A DNA stretch of 64,000 nucleotides from Casuarina equisetifolia (lineage: Eukaryota > Streptophyta > Magnoliopsida > Fagales > Casuarinaceae): positions 26,165,583-26,229,582 of the forward strand of contig CM052359.1 in assembly GCA_028551475.1 (NCBI GenBank), given 5' to 3'. The notes beneath the pieces were generated by a model. The model had not been told where the DNA came from, made no database searches, and was given only the letters and a program-made list of their open reading frames with translations. A program made the position numbers and the translations under genes. Below, in pieces: positions 45,680 to 56,204 of the stretch; positions within the stretch are counted from its first letter, which is position 1; each line of letters starts with the position of its first letter.

Positions 45680-47927
45680 TAAAGAACATTGTTATTAAAG
45701 AAGCAACAAAGTAAAGAACAATGCAGTTCTTATGCAACCCAACAAACCCCTCCACCCTTAAGATAAGGAATGAAATATAAAAATAATAGAAAACAAACAA
45801 ATTGAACAATAGGCGATGCAAAGGAATAGAGAAATTCTAACTATCATGTTCAATAAGGCACCATTGGATGCTCAATAATTCAATGATTTCCCCTTTCCAT
45901 CCCTTTTTCCTTTCTTCATCCTCAAATAAAGATGCTATGAACATTTTACTCCTTATTTTGAACAGAAAGTCCCAGAAGGCCACAATGGTTTCCCTCCAGA
46001 CTTTTGTTTTTAAAACCCTAAAAATATGCTGTCAAATTATCTCTCCATTTTCCATATATGATGCATACCTAGTACTAGAGGCAAACCAGATCTTATATGT
46101 ACCAAATAAATAATTATTTCAATGATACAGTCACACCAATTTGACAAACAGAGGTGCCGACAATCTTTCCAATCTCTTGCAGGCATGAACAAGTAAATAT
46201 TAGGACATAAGAAAGGAAAATAGATGTACAAATGAAGTATCTTGACAATAATCAAACAAAAATTTCAGACATGTTCTTTTCCTTGGAAAAGAACAAAGCT
46301 CCACTTTAATACTTTCCACATGGACAGCAAAGTCAGTGAAGATTCGCTTAAAATATCATCCAAGAAAAAATGGAGTTAGCATTATGGACTGCTGCTGCAT
46401 GCGAGAATGAAAAGGAGAGACAGCAAATGTTTATCTTATCACTGCCAAATTGCTTGGGAAACGTTGACTTTTAAGCTCTCTTTGTTTGAGGATTCATGTG
46501 ATTTATGCCACAAGTTAGCTAAGCTGTTTGGGATGTTTAAAGAGACAATTTGGAAGACATCACATTGGTGAAATTTGGAAAGTTGATTCCATTCTGTTAA
46601 CATCAAATATTTCAAGAGAAAGAAATGCAAGTTTTGAGAGGTCTTAACTCCAAGAATGAGGTTGATGCTTTTGTTCTTTTGATCTTTGTATCATTGGGCA
46701 GTGGCTTGCAGCCTGCTTTCTTTTCAAACTTATTGGATCTTTTAGATATACCACATTTTAGAAATTAATTTTTGCTAAGAGTTTATTTAGAATACATTCT
46801 ACAAGGTATTACCCCTTACTGCTCTCAGTAATAAAATTCTTAATCAAAGGATTTCGCACGTCTTACTAAATTTGAGGAGCACCATCCATTCTTGATGTGA
46901 ATTAAAGCTATTAAAGACAAGACAATCATAGACGGTGTTGTGCTAATATAAAAATCACATGTACACACATTCCAATAAAACCAAAAGCTATTAATACCTT
47001 ATTCCACAAAAATATTTTCGTTTTTCCTTCAACCTCGGTAGCAGAAAAGGCCCTAGTGCCAATTGATGGCAAGACCAAATACAAAAATTTCAAATAAATC
47101 ATTTATTCAGGATATGAAATTTAATTCTCAACTACATAGTTTTTATGCAGCACCTTAGAAAAATAGCAATTCATCATTTCTACACTAAGAATATGATTTG
47201 TTTCTTCGTTATGATACATGGATGTGTCAAGATTTTTCCGGTGGCAGTTGTCGAGCACTAGTAGAGAGTTGTGAAGGCTGACATAATGGATTTGTTTCCA
47301 GGAGTCTGACGAACATACAGATTTAAGGGATCCTTATTGTGTCATTGGTTATACTGGTGCTTAAATATGCTTAAAGCAAAGAATACAAAACCTAAGTAGA
47401 AGCTATTGGCAAATGTATTGTCTAGTAGATGTAGAGCGTATTGAGAGATTGGTGCTAACTTATCACAATTCCTTCATAAAACGTAGACTAATTTATGATA
47501 GATTTTGAAAGTCTGTACATGAGGGCCTCTAAAGAGCTTAAGGCTAAAGGAAACTCTAAATCTAAGATTTAGAATTGCTCAAGAAAGAGCTATTGTTCAA
47601 TATTTGAGTAGAACTAACAAAAAATAAAACAATAAGATTATTTCGTGCCGAATAGGATTAAAGGTAAGGAGTAATTAATTTTGGCATTGTGAACTTGTGA
47701 GAAACAGGAAAAATTTGCAAAGCATAAAATTTTGTCAGTGTTAATTGAGGTTAGTTTAGAATAAGAAGTTGACTTTTTTCTTTAGATGATTGGTTAGTAA
47801 AATCCTTAAAATGTCTTAAGGGTTAAAATTTAAATCCATGGAAATGAATATAAAGATAGCAGTCAAACAAGCCTTAAAGAAGCTGTTAAATATACCAAGG
47901 AATCAGCATATTGAAAGGCATATGTAC
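45680..47927 (-). repeat. R-gene 3' flank module, copy B
   Basis: Closely similar to 30887-33547 throughout, with scattered indels. One larger gap against copy A lies near 47125 (sequence equivalent to about 32370-32750 is absent). No ORF is shared with copy A, so it is probably untranslated or spacer sequence. Its right edge is 22 bp from a truncated R-gene stop. Confidence 0.8.
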
Positions 47928-47949
47928 CTCAAAAAGCTAGACTTTTAGT

Positions 47950-48705
47950 TTATTCAATGAATTGATAATTAATCCATTTCTGTTCAATGGTAGCTATTTT
48001 GCTCCATTCCTTTCCTTTTTTACTTTGCCATTGTTTCTCTAGCAATGGACAGTTGTGGGCTCTTAGACAAGAAACAGAGGCATGCATCCACTTTTTTGAC
48101 ATGTACTTGAGTTTGGGACAGTCATCGATCTCTAAATGTTTAAGAGCACTGAGGTGTTGAAGCGCCACCTTGTCCAAAGATTTCAAATTTACAAAAGAAT
48201 GGATCTTGAGAAAGGTCAAATTAGAAGGGACCAACAACCCCTTTGAAAAGGACTCAGAATCTTCATCTGCGCTCGAAATTACCATCTCACATAAAGAGGA
48301 GAAGTTCCCCCAACCCCACTCTATCCACCTCACAAAATGCATGTACATGATACAAACTAATTACAGATTCAAAGTCACACCCCTTTTTCTAGGTATGGGG
48401 AATATTTTAGGCAGATTCATATAAAACCTAAATGATGTAAGTTTAGGGGTGTGAAGTCCTCTTTTCGGCCGAGACACCAAATGAGGGCACATAATGATAA
48501 GCATATCCACGATAAGTAAATCACGATCATCATTTTCTGCAACTTACCTCAAACACTATCATCATTGTAAACGAGCTGAGTAAGGGTTGTCTTACCCATC
48601 CCCCCATGCCAACAATGGCAACCACGCCTATATCATTGGCAAATGCATCATCAAAAAACAACATCTTAATTATCTCCTGCTTGTCATAATCCCTACTAAA
48701 GAATT
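47950..48705 (-). pseudogene. R-gene deletion derivative: P-loop piece fused to LRR tail
   Basis: The minus strand starts with NB-ARC sequence (VVAIVGMGG, then TTLTQLVYNDDSV once a missing G in a 6-G run at about 48600-48605 is allowed for). At about 48545 it jumps to the last LRR part: RTPKLTSF, LPKIFPI, FVRWIEWGWGNF, LKYMSKK, LLEKQWQSKKGKEWSKIATIEQKW, and a stop at 47950-47952. The intact gene has about 900 residues between these parts. The join falls within AACTTACCTC. It sits 45 bp downstream of the intact R gene stop, on the same strand. Confidence 0.88.
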
Positions 48706-48722
48706 AACTGATTGAAAGGTTT

Positions 48723-48731
48723 ACATACCTC
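48723..48731 (-). promoter_or_regulatory. Conserved 3' UTR splice donor after the CNL stop
   Basis: GAG|GTATGT, with the last exon base at 48729, 22 nt after the stop codon. The equivalent GAG|GTACGT (exon end 33548) and GAG|GTACAT (exon end 47928) lie exactly 22 nt past the stops of the two neighbouring R pseudogenes. Conserved position and sequence suggest a real 3' untranslated intron. An intron this close to the stop would normally avoid nonsense-mediated decay. Confidence 0.55.
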
Positions 48732-48750
48732 AAAAAGCTAGACTTTTACC

Positions 48751-51700
48751 TTATTCAAAGAATCCATCATTAATCCATTTCTGTTCGACAGTAGCTATCT
48801 TGCTCCATTCCTTTCCCTTTTTATTTTGCCATTGTTTCTTTAGCAAGGGACAGTTGACAACACTTACACGGGAAACAGAGGTAGGCAGCCTTTTTTTTGG
48901 CATGTACTTGAGTTTAGGGCAGTTATAGATCTCTAAGCGTTCAAGAGCACTGAGGTGTTGAAGCCCTACATTGTCCAAAGATTTCAAATTTGCAAAGGAA
49001 TAAATCCTAAGAGAGATTAGACTAGAAGGAAGCAACAACCCCTTTAAAAAGGACTCAGAATCTTCATCATTGCCCGTCATTGCCATCTCACGTAAAGAGG
49101 GGAAATTTCCCCAACCCCACTCCATCCACCTTACAAAATGACTGTACGTGATGCTAATTGATTGCAGATTCAAAGTTGAGCCCCCTTCACTAAATATAGG
49201 GAATATTTTAGGTGGATCCCAACAAAAACTAAACGATGTAAGTTTAGGGGTGCGAAATCCACCTTTCGGCCAAGACAAAATGTTGGGGCATGCAAGGATA
49301 GACATGCCTACGATAGCTAAATCATGATCGTAATTTTCTGCAACTTTAAGTGATTCCAATTTGTCGCAATGACTGATGGAGAGTGAATAAAGCTTTGGGA
49401 ATAAGTCCAATGAAAGGGTCTTGAGTGAATTGCAACATCTCAGATTCAAACTTTCGAGAAATGGAAATTTCTCGTTTCCTGGAAATTCAAAATTCTCACA
49501 CTTACTAATATAAAGCTTTTTTAATGGAGAGGAAAGACCACTCTTTAAAAGGGACTTTAGTGCGCCACAGTCGTGGACATATAAATCTTGCAAACAATTA
49601 TTGTTTATCATTTCCTTGGAAAGGGATTTTAACTTGTTACAACCACTAATGGTGAGAGATTTTAGTGAACAAGGAAAACCAACCTTTGAAAGGGACTCAA
49701 GTGCGTGACAATTATCGATAGATAAGCATTCCAAATAGTTGTCTGTCATTTCCTCGGAAAGGAATTCTAACTTGTCACAATTCTCAATGGTGAGATTTTT
49801 TACTGCGAAAGGAAAGCAACCTTTGGAAAGGGCCTTGAGTGCAGCAAGGTTTACTATGTATAACTCCTGGAAACAGCTGTGAGAATTTATCATTCCTTCA
49901 GGAAAGAACTCTAAATTATCACACCCTATCATCGTGAGTTCTTTTAATGCAACAGGAAGACCGCCATTATAAAGGGAGATAGATGAGGAACATTGGCCGA
50001 TGCTCAACTCTTGAAGACAATTGCCAAATCTTGTCATTCCTTCATGGAAGAATTCTAATTTTCCACAATCTTCGATGTCGAGGATTTCTATTGTAGAGGG
50101 AAGACCATTAAATTTCAGTGCATCTAATCGAGTAGTTCTAAGTGTCCTCAAACCAATTGGCAAGTCCTCTAACAAAACCTTGCAATTGTTTAGCTTTAAT
50201 TCACGTAGAATCGTAGTCCTTGGAAGTGAAGTCACCAGCTGTGGGCATTCCCAAATCCCAAGTTTAACTAAAGAAGGAAGATATATGGGCAAGCTTCCAA
50301 CTAACTTAGGACAGTTCATAATACAAAGCTTCTCAAGTTGACAAAAAACTCTAACTCCATTCTTGACCTCAAATAAAACCCATTTCTTCCACTTTTCTAG
50401 GCCTGTGAAACTTAGATCTTTCAAGGCTTTGAATGGTGTAAATGAAGAAGAATCAGTGCAATAAAACTCATGACCAACTGAAACAACTTCATTAAACCCA
50501 ATAATTGAAAGAATCTCTAGAGAGGGTAGTTGTCCAAGGGATGGCAACATCTTGCAATCCCTACATACTTCAAGCTTAATGGACACTAATTTAGAGAAGG
50601 AAGTGTCTCCCAGCCAATTTGACAAACTTGCTCCAGGATAGAAGCAAATATAAAGCTCTCTTAAGTTTGTATGAGGCTTCAAATTATTAAGCACTAAATT
50701 TTGACTTCCTGAAATATGAATATCTGTATCAACATCCCATTTCAAATACAACTCATTAAGGCCTTGTTTATTTCTCAAGCTTGCTTCTTGAGCATCAGTA
50801 GCAAATTTAACATTTTGGAGCCCCACAATCGTAAGAGATCCTTGAAGATGTTTAAGCTTCCCTAACTCTCTAATGGAACACCAACCATTTTTGCCAATGA
50901 CAAATGATGTCAATGTCTGGAGACATTCTAATTTGCCAAGTTGCTTTGGCATATCTTTTATGCCAGTCCTCATAACATCAAGATAACGTAAATTAACAAG
51001 TTTCCACATCTCTTTAGGTAATGCAACAAGCTCTTCACACGATGACAAATTCAATACTTGTAGATTACACAACCCACATATGGAATCAGGCAATTTCCAT
51101 AACTTGGTTGAAGATAAATCCAAGTATCGTAAGTGCTTAAAATTTCCAACTGAATCTGGTAATTCAGTGATGTTCCAATAATTGGATAAAGAGAGCACTT
51201 GTAAGCGCCTTAACATTGGCAATAATTCTTGAGTTATTTTTTTAGCTAAGTAGAGTCTCTCATATCCTTTTAGCAACTTTAGAGGCAAAAAAGTACGCAG
51301 GCTCTTAGCTTTGCAAAGAAACTCAAACTTCTTGAAACCATCAAAATCTTCCATGCCATATGACAAATGGCGAACCTTGTCTAACTTTTTATTTGAATAA
51401 TTATCATCCAACCTCATAATAAATTGTCCAGACACAAGTGTTGCCAAGTCATTCACAAGATCATGCATTATGAATGAAGATTTATTTTTACTTGATTTTT
51501 GAAATAATGACCTGGATACCAAAATTGAGAAATAATCATCCCCAACTTCTTCTATGGTTTTACCTCTAAATTCATGTAGGAAACCTTCTGCCATCCATAA
51601 TAAAATTACATTATCTTTTTCAAAAACATAATCTTTTGGAAATATTGAGCAATAACCAAAACAACGCTTTACATATGATGGGAGATATTTGTAGCTTAAC

Positions 51701-52923
51701 TTCAAAGCAAGAATAATGTTTATTTTTTCTGATGGCAAATCCCATAATTCACTCTTTAATATTTTATTCCAATCCTTATCTGATTTAGATCTTAAAAGAG
51801 CTCCAATTGTCTTAATGGCTAGAGGAAGACCATCACACTTTTTCACAATCTGTTTCCCCAAATCTTCTAGTTGCAAATTTGTCTCAAAATTATAATTGTT
51901 GAAAGCATGTTTCCTAAATAATGACCAACAATCTTCGTCTCCTAATTTCTCTAGAAGATAAATTGGCTTTGCACGCATGGTGGATGCAACATCAAGATTT
52001 CGTGTTGTTACAACAATCCTACTTCCTTTTACTCCTGATTTGAAAGGTTTGCTCAAGTTCTCCCAATGGACAAAGTTCTCATTCCAAACATCATCTAAAA
52101 CAATCAAAAATTTCTTTCCTATCAATTCCTGCTTCAGTTTATTTTGAACTTGTTCTAGATCCTTGATATCATAAGTTGACCCAACTATTGTCTCCAAAAT
52201 TAATTTTGTTATTCTGAATGGATCAAAATGGTCCGAAACACAAACCCATGCACAACAGTCAAAACGTTGCCTAACACTATCGTCATTGTAAACGAGCTGA
52301 GCAAGAGTTGTCTTGCCCAGCCCCCCCATGCCAACAATGGCAACTACACCCATCTCGTTGTCACATGCATCATCGGAAAACAGCATCTTAATTATCTCCT
52401 GCTTCTCATAATCCCTACCGAAAATATCAGATTCATCAATCCCTGACGTTTCAATCCTGTCTGATGGTCTCGCTCCCAGACCTTCTTTTAGGCCAATAGC
52501 ATCCTTTCTAGCAATCAGATCATCTAGCCGGTCGAGTACCTCAAGTATCTTTGCCTCTATCTTTTTGACATAAAAATTATGGAAAAGAGGAATGGACTTT
52601 CGTACCTTGCGTGCGGAGAATGGAGATTTAGCATCCAACTCACTTTGTAAGGCTTCTGTAGCGATCTCATCTAAGACGTGCTCTGCATCATAGACTGCAT
52701 CTTTCAAATCATCAAGCCACTCTTTCACTGCAGCTTTTGTGACTAGCAACTCCTCTGCATCTTCTACTACTGCATTGACAGTCAGGAATGCCCTCTTCAA
52801 CTTCTGTAGGAGTCTGTCGGATAGCTTTCGTTGCTGAAAGAAGTTCTTGAACTCGCCAGATGCTAGTTTTTTGAAAAATTCTTCCAGAAAGGGAGAGAGA
52901 ATCATGGATACAACCTCAGCCAT
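48751..52923 (-). CDS. CC-NBS-LRR (CNL) disease resistance protein, intact
   Basis: Single open exon of 1390 codons. Intracellular nucleotide-binding receptor of the R13-like/CNL class, which by family senses pathogen effectors and triggers immunity. Residues 1-140 form an Rx-type coiled coil with an EDVID-like stretch (VYDAEHVLDE, 77-86). NB-ARC: FGRDYEK (168-174), P-loop GMGGLGKTT (198-206), kinase-2 LIVLDDVW (273-280), RNBS-B GSRIVVTTR (300-308), GLPLA (365-369), RNBS-D CFGYCSIFPKDY (421-432), MHDL (486-489). All key residues are present. LRRs run from about 560 to 1350, ending in QWQNKKGKEWSKIATVEQKW. The start MAEVVSMILSP fits the family, and about 90 bp of leader before it is conserved with unit A. 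A splice donor 22 nt after the stop suggests a 3' untranslated intron. Functional status is inferred from the open frame only. Confidence 0.96.
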   Translation of the reverse strand: MAEVVSMILSPFLEEFFKKLASGEFKNFFQQRKLSDRLLQKLKRAFLTVNAVVEDAEELLVTKAAVKEWLDDLKDAVYDAEHVLDEIATEALQSELDAKSPFSARKVRKSIPLFHNFYVKKIEAKILEVLDRLDDLIARKDAIGLKEGLGARPSDRIETSGIDESDIFGRDYEKQEIIKMLFSDDACDNEMGVVAIVGMGGLGKTTLAQLVYNDDSVRQRFDCCAWVCVSDHFDPFRITKLILETIVGSTYDIKDLEQVQNKLKQELIGKKFLIVLDDVWNENFVHWENLSKPFKSGVKGSRIVVTTRNLDVASTMRAKPIYLLEKLGDEDCWSLFRKHAFNNYNFETNLQLEDLGKQIVKKCDGLPLAIKTIGALLRSKSDKDWNKILKSELWDLPSEKINIILALKLSYKYLPSYVKRCFGYCSIFPKDYVFEKDNVILLWMAEGFLHEFRGKTIEEVGDDYFSILVSRSLFQKSSKNKSSFIMHDLVNDLATLVSGQFIMRLDDNYSNKKLDKVRHLSYGMEDFDGFKKFEFLCKAKSLRTFLPLKLLKGYERLYLAKKITQELLPMLRRLQVLSLSNYWNITELPDSVGNFKHLRYLDLSSTKLWKLPDSICGLCNLQVLNLSSCEELVALPKEMWKLVNLRYLDVMRTGIKDMPKQLGKLECLQTLTSFVIGKNGWCSIRELGKLKHLQGSLTIVGLQNVKFATDAQEASLRNKQGLNELYLKWDVDTDIHISGSQNLVLNNLKPHTNLRELYICFYPGASLSNWLGDTSFSKLVSIKLEVCRDCKMLPSLGQLPSLEILSIIGFNEVVSVGHEFYCTDSSSFTPFKALKDLSFTGLEKWKKWVLFEVKNGVRVFCQLEKLCIMNCPKLVGSLPIYLPSLVKLGIWECPQLVTSLPRTTILRELKLNNCKVLLEDLPIGLRTLRTTRLDALKFNGLPSTIEILDIEDCGKLEFFHEGMTRFGNCLQELSIGQCSSSISLYNGGLPVALKELTMIGCDNLEFFPEGMINSHSCFQELYIVNLAALKALSKGCFPFAVKNLTIENCDKLEFLSEEMTDNYLECLSIDNCHALESLSKVGFPCSLKSLTISGCNKLKSLSKEMINNNCLQDLYVHDCGALKSLLKSGLSSPLKKLYISKCENFEFPGNEKFPFLESLNLRCCNSLKTLSLDLFPKLYSLSISHCDKLESLKVAENYDHDLAIVGMSILACPNILSWPKGGFRTPKLTSFSFCWDPPKIFPIFSEGGSTLNLQSISITYSHFVRWMEWGWGNFPSLREMAMTGNDEDSESFLKGLLLPSSLISLRIYSFANLKSLDNVGLQHLSALERLEIYNCPKLKYMPKKRLPTSVSRVSVVNCPLLKKQWQNKKGKEWSKIATVEQKWINDGFFE

Positions 52924-53009
52924 GTTTCTGCTTCAGAAATCAAGGGGAAATGAACGAAAGTGATTGCAATGAGAGGGAAGCACTAAGAGTGCAAGGTATC
53001 CTTCTTGCC

Positions 53010-53360
53010 CACCAAAGAAGAAGGTATATACTGATGAAAGAGGACAAGAGTCAACTAAAGCGGGGAAATCCATGCAACTGATGGATTTGCCGAAAGCTAA
53101 CACATTTCGTACTACTGTTTTTCTTAGATTTTAACATTACCAAAAAAAATAATATCCATAACAAAAAAAGTAAAACTAACTAAATCAGATATATATAAAG
53201 AAATCAACCGTATTCCTTATGTGGAGTGGTTAGAAAGGCAAAAATCAAGTTTTTATTTAAACTTGAAAAAATTAATAAAAATTTATTATTATATAAGTAA
53301 GAATTTTATTATATTCCTTAATAACATAACATTATTAAATATTTTTTAATCTAGATGGCT
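53010..53360. other. Intergenic upstream of the CNL gene
   Basis: Homology with the unit-A R 5' leader ends at about 53010 (CCACCAAAG). Beyond it the sequence is AT-rich without a gene. The CNL promoter must lie here or overlap 52924-53350; I cannot place a TATA box with confidence. Confidence 0.4.
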
Positions 53361-53384
53361 TCTTGATTTATCATAGTTCATTCA

Positions 53385-53695
53385 TGGTTGGTTTTAAACT
53401 AGATAGACCATTTACTTGTCATGGTTATCAAACATCACGCGGAATCCAAACTTCATGGCCCCCGCTCTTTCTCTATTTATTTGTCATGATTACCAAACAC
53501 CACGGCCCCCCTCTCTCTTTATTTAGTTGTCGTGATTACCAAACTTCATGGCCCGCTTTCTCTTTATTTATTCTCCGTGGTTAAACAACTTGATAAATTC
53601 CAAGTTTCACAAGCAAAAAGCTTTTTACCTGATTGAAGTTGGATTCCACTTTCAACTTAGTAACCATGACAAATGAATAAAGAGAAAGCCGGGTC
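53385..53695. repeat. Degenerate short direct repeats and a 40-bp inverted repeat
   Basis: About four copies of a unit of 55-60 bp with TTGTCATGATTACCAAAC-type and CTTTCTCTTTATTTATT-type motifs. The last copy (53551-53592) pairs with its reverse complement at 53653-53693 (AAATGAATAAAGAGAAAGCC), leaving a loop of about 60 bp. It resembles a decayed MITE, but I find no clear target duplication. Confidence 0.6.
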
Positions 53696-54293
53696 GTGAT
53701 CTTTGGGAATCATGAAAAACCTAACCCACGTCCCTTTCAATATTATATTTAATACAACCCACGTACCCGTCACCTTTAACTCCGCAACATATGAGTATTT
53801 TCTACGTCCCCACCCACGCGCTGAATTTTCATTTCCAGATCACAAGAGAAAAATCTAGTTGACCGTAATGTGTACGTTTGTTTAGAAATTTTTATTCACA
53901 CATACATATATAAAATCAGCAAATTTTGATTTGTTTGTATTAACTTTTACTTTTTAGTATTCACAAATGTCTCGTGCAATTTCAGCTTATTTTCTAATGA
54001 ATTATAATTTCAGATTTTTAATTTATAGGGCATCATATTAATCTCTCCTTTTTTTCTTTTCCTTTTTTTTTAGGACTCATATAACTTGTAAGAAATTATA
54101 TATGTTAAATGATTGTGTTCTGTCAGCCGTGAAAGTGGAGAAAAAGGAAATAGTACAAGTTGGAACCTATCTAATTAATTAGTCATAAATATAATTATAT
54201 ATTAATGCTTGTATCTCATCAAATGAGTAAGTTAAAATAAATATTTTCCACAATTTAAAATCTTAAATTTTATATTCGTTTTTATAATAACAA

Positions 54294-55275
54294 ATGAGGT
54301 TAATTTTTTTTAACATAGTTGAAAATTGTAAGAAAACACTTAGTGATGATTATAAGTGTTGATGGACAATGGCTAAACATGTTGAAGTATGCACTTCACC
54401 AACCATCCATTACTTGTCTTAAGAAACCAGCACACAAGTCAAATCTTGGAAAAATGAGGTTCAATTTTTCTTTTTTAACATAGTTGAAACTTGTAAGAAA
54501 ATACTTAGTGATGATTATAAGTGTTGATGGGCAACGGCTGAACATGTTGAAGTATGCACTTCACCAACCATCCATGACTTGTCTTAAGAAACCAGTAGAC
54601 AAATCAAATCTTGGAAAAATGAGGTTAATTTTTTTTTAAAATAGTTGAAAATTGTAACAAAATACTTAGTGATGATTATAAGTGTTGATGGGCAATGGCT
54701 GAACATGTTGAAGTATGCACTTCATTGACCATCCATCTCTTGTCTTAAGAAACTAGCACACAAGTCAAATCTTGGAAAAATGAGGTTTTTTTTTTTTTTA
54801 ACATAGTTGAAACTTGTGAGAAAACACTTAGTGATGATTATAAGTGTTGATGGGCAATGGCTGAACATGTTGAAGTATCCACTTCATCAACCATCCATCT
54901 CTTGTCTAAAGAAACCAGCACACAAGTCAAATCTTGGAAAAATGAGGTTAATTTTTTTTTTTGTTTTTTAACGTAGTTGAAACTTGTAAGAAAACACTTA
55001 GTGATGATTATATGTGTTGATGGGCAATGGTTAAACATGTTGAAGTATGCACTTCACCAACCATCCATGACTTGTCTTAAGAAACCAGTAGACAAATCAA
55101 ATCTTGGAAAAATGAGGTTAATTTTTTTTAAAATAGTTGAAAATTGTAACAAAATACTTAGTGATGATTATAAGTGTTGATGGGCAATGGCTGAACATGT
55201 TGAAATATGCACTTCACTGACCCTCCATGACTTGTCTTAAGAAACCAGCACACAAGTCAAATCTTGGAAAAATGA
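54294..55275. repeat. Six-unit tandem repeat, 160-170 bp period
   Basis: Units begin with ATGAGGTT at 54294, 54454, 54619, 54780, 54942 and 55112, and the array ends with a partial at 55272. Each has a variable poly-T tract, then TAGTTGAAA(C/A)TTGTAA, AGTGATGATTATAAGTGTTGATGG, AACATGTTGAAGTATGCAC, CTTGTCTTAAGAAACCAG and TCAAATCTTGGAAAAATGAG. Similarity between units is high and length varies mainly in the poly-T. It is not a CRISPR: there are no short repeats with unique spacers. It may be a small satellite or the internal array of an unidentified transposon. Confidence 0.9.
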
Positions 55276-55279
55276 GAAT

Positions 55280-55842
55280 TGCACTCTTCAATCTTGCTGC
55301 CCTCGTCAAGATAAGAAGCCACTGTCCAAATCATAAAGATAAGGTCATGCTAAAAGCCTACGTGGATAGAATGGTGGGTGGATTATAGAATAAGCAGTGG
55401 ATTTCATGGATCTTTATCTATACCATTCAACTGTCATAAATACTAATAATTTATAAATAGGTTTGAGAGAAAGCTCTTAATGTATGTTCAACTACTTCTC
55501 AAATATGTTGTAAAGATATAGTAGGGCATTTAAGCCTTGCAACTATGGCTTTTAAATTGCTTTTGATGTCATTTTTTTTGTTTCATATATATTTGTATCA
55601 TGGTGGTTTCTACTATTATTTCTCTTATTTTCTTGTTATGTTTAAATCACTTTTCAAGATGTTTTTTAGTTGTTGCTCTAGCATTATATCTCTTATATCA
55701 AAATGTCTTTCAGCTACTTCTTTGTTTCAATTTGTCCATCAAACCAATGTACCGAAAGTTGCACAAGTCTGATTTTCTTCTGAACAATCCCTGCATCAGC
55801 CTAATGGACCTTTCGGTATATTCATTAGTTTATTCCTTCCCT
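55280..55842. other. Spacer after the tandem array
   Basis: No gene is supported. TTTATAAATAGG near 55450 resembles a TATA region. The short ORFs that follow are low-complexity hydrophobic translations of T-rich DNA. Confidence 0.4.
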
Positions 55843-56200
55843 CGTGACGTTTGTGTTACTTTTAGCCGCTTCGATTTGTCTGCGGAAGTTGCCAAATAAG
55901 TTTCCCAGGCTTCTTTCCACGAAGCAAAGGGAAATCGATTATTTTATTTATGTTTTTTTTTTTCCTCTCAAATTTGAAGAGTAAATCAACAGCATGGCTT
56001 TACTCACCTTGGCTTGGAGCTGCTGACTCGAGGTGGGCGAATGATTTCTCAAGCTAGACGCAGCCAAATAATTATCACTCAAAATAACTATGGGCAAAGA
56101 GAAAAGGAGGCATTTCACATTACAATACTTCATTCATAAGACCAAACTGTTCAATAAACACTGGACAAATATTCAGGAAAAAAGGAGCAACCGATAGAGA
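55843..56200 (-). repeat. R-gene 5' flank module, copy B
   Basis: Paralogue of 44834-45190. Here it is separated from the nearest R start (52923) by 2.9 kb carrying the tandem array and the inverted repeat, so that block was inserted between R leader and flank, or was lost from unit A. Confidence 0.8.
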
Positions 56201-56204
56201 AACA

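Noticed and set aside
50021..50341. 106-codon ORF antisense to the CNL
   Set aside because: A typical shadow ORF of an LRR region, with the same shadow seen at 36169-36435 in the pseudogene; no independent motif.
54294..55275. CRISPR-like array
   Set aside because: Whole 160-170 bp units repeat without unique spacers, and the DNA is plant nuclear.
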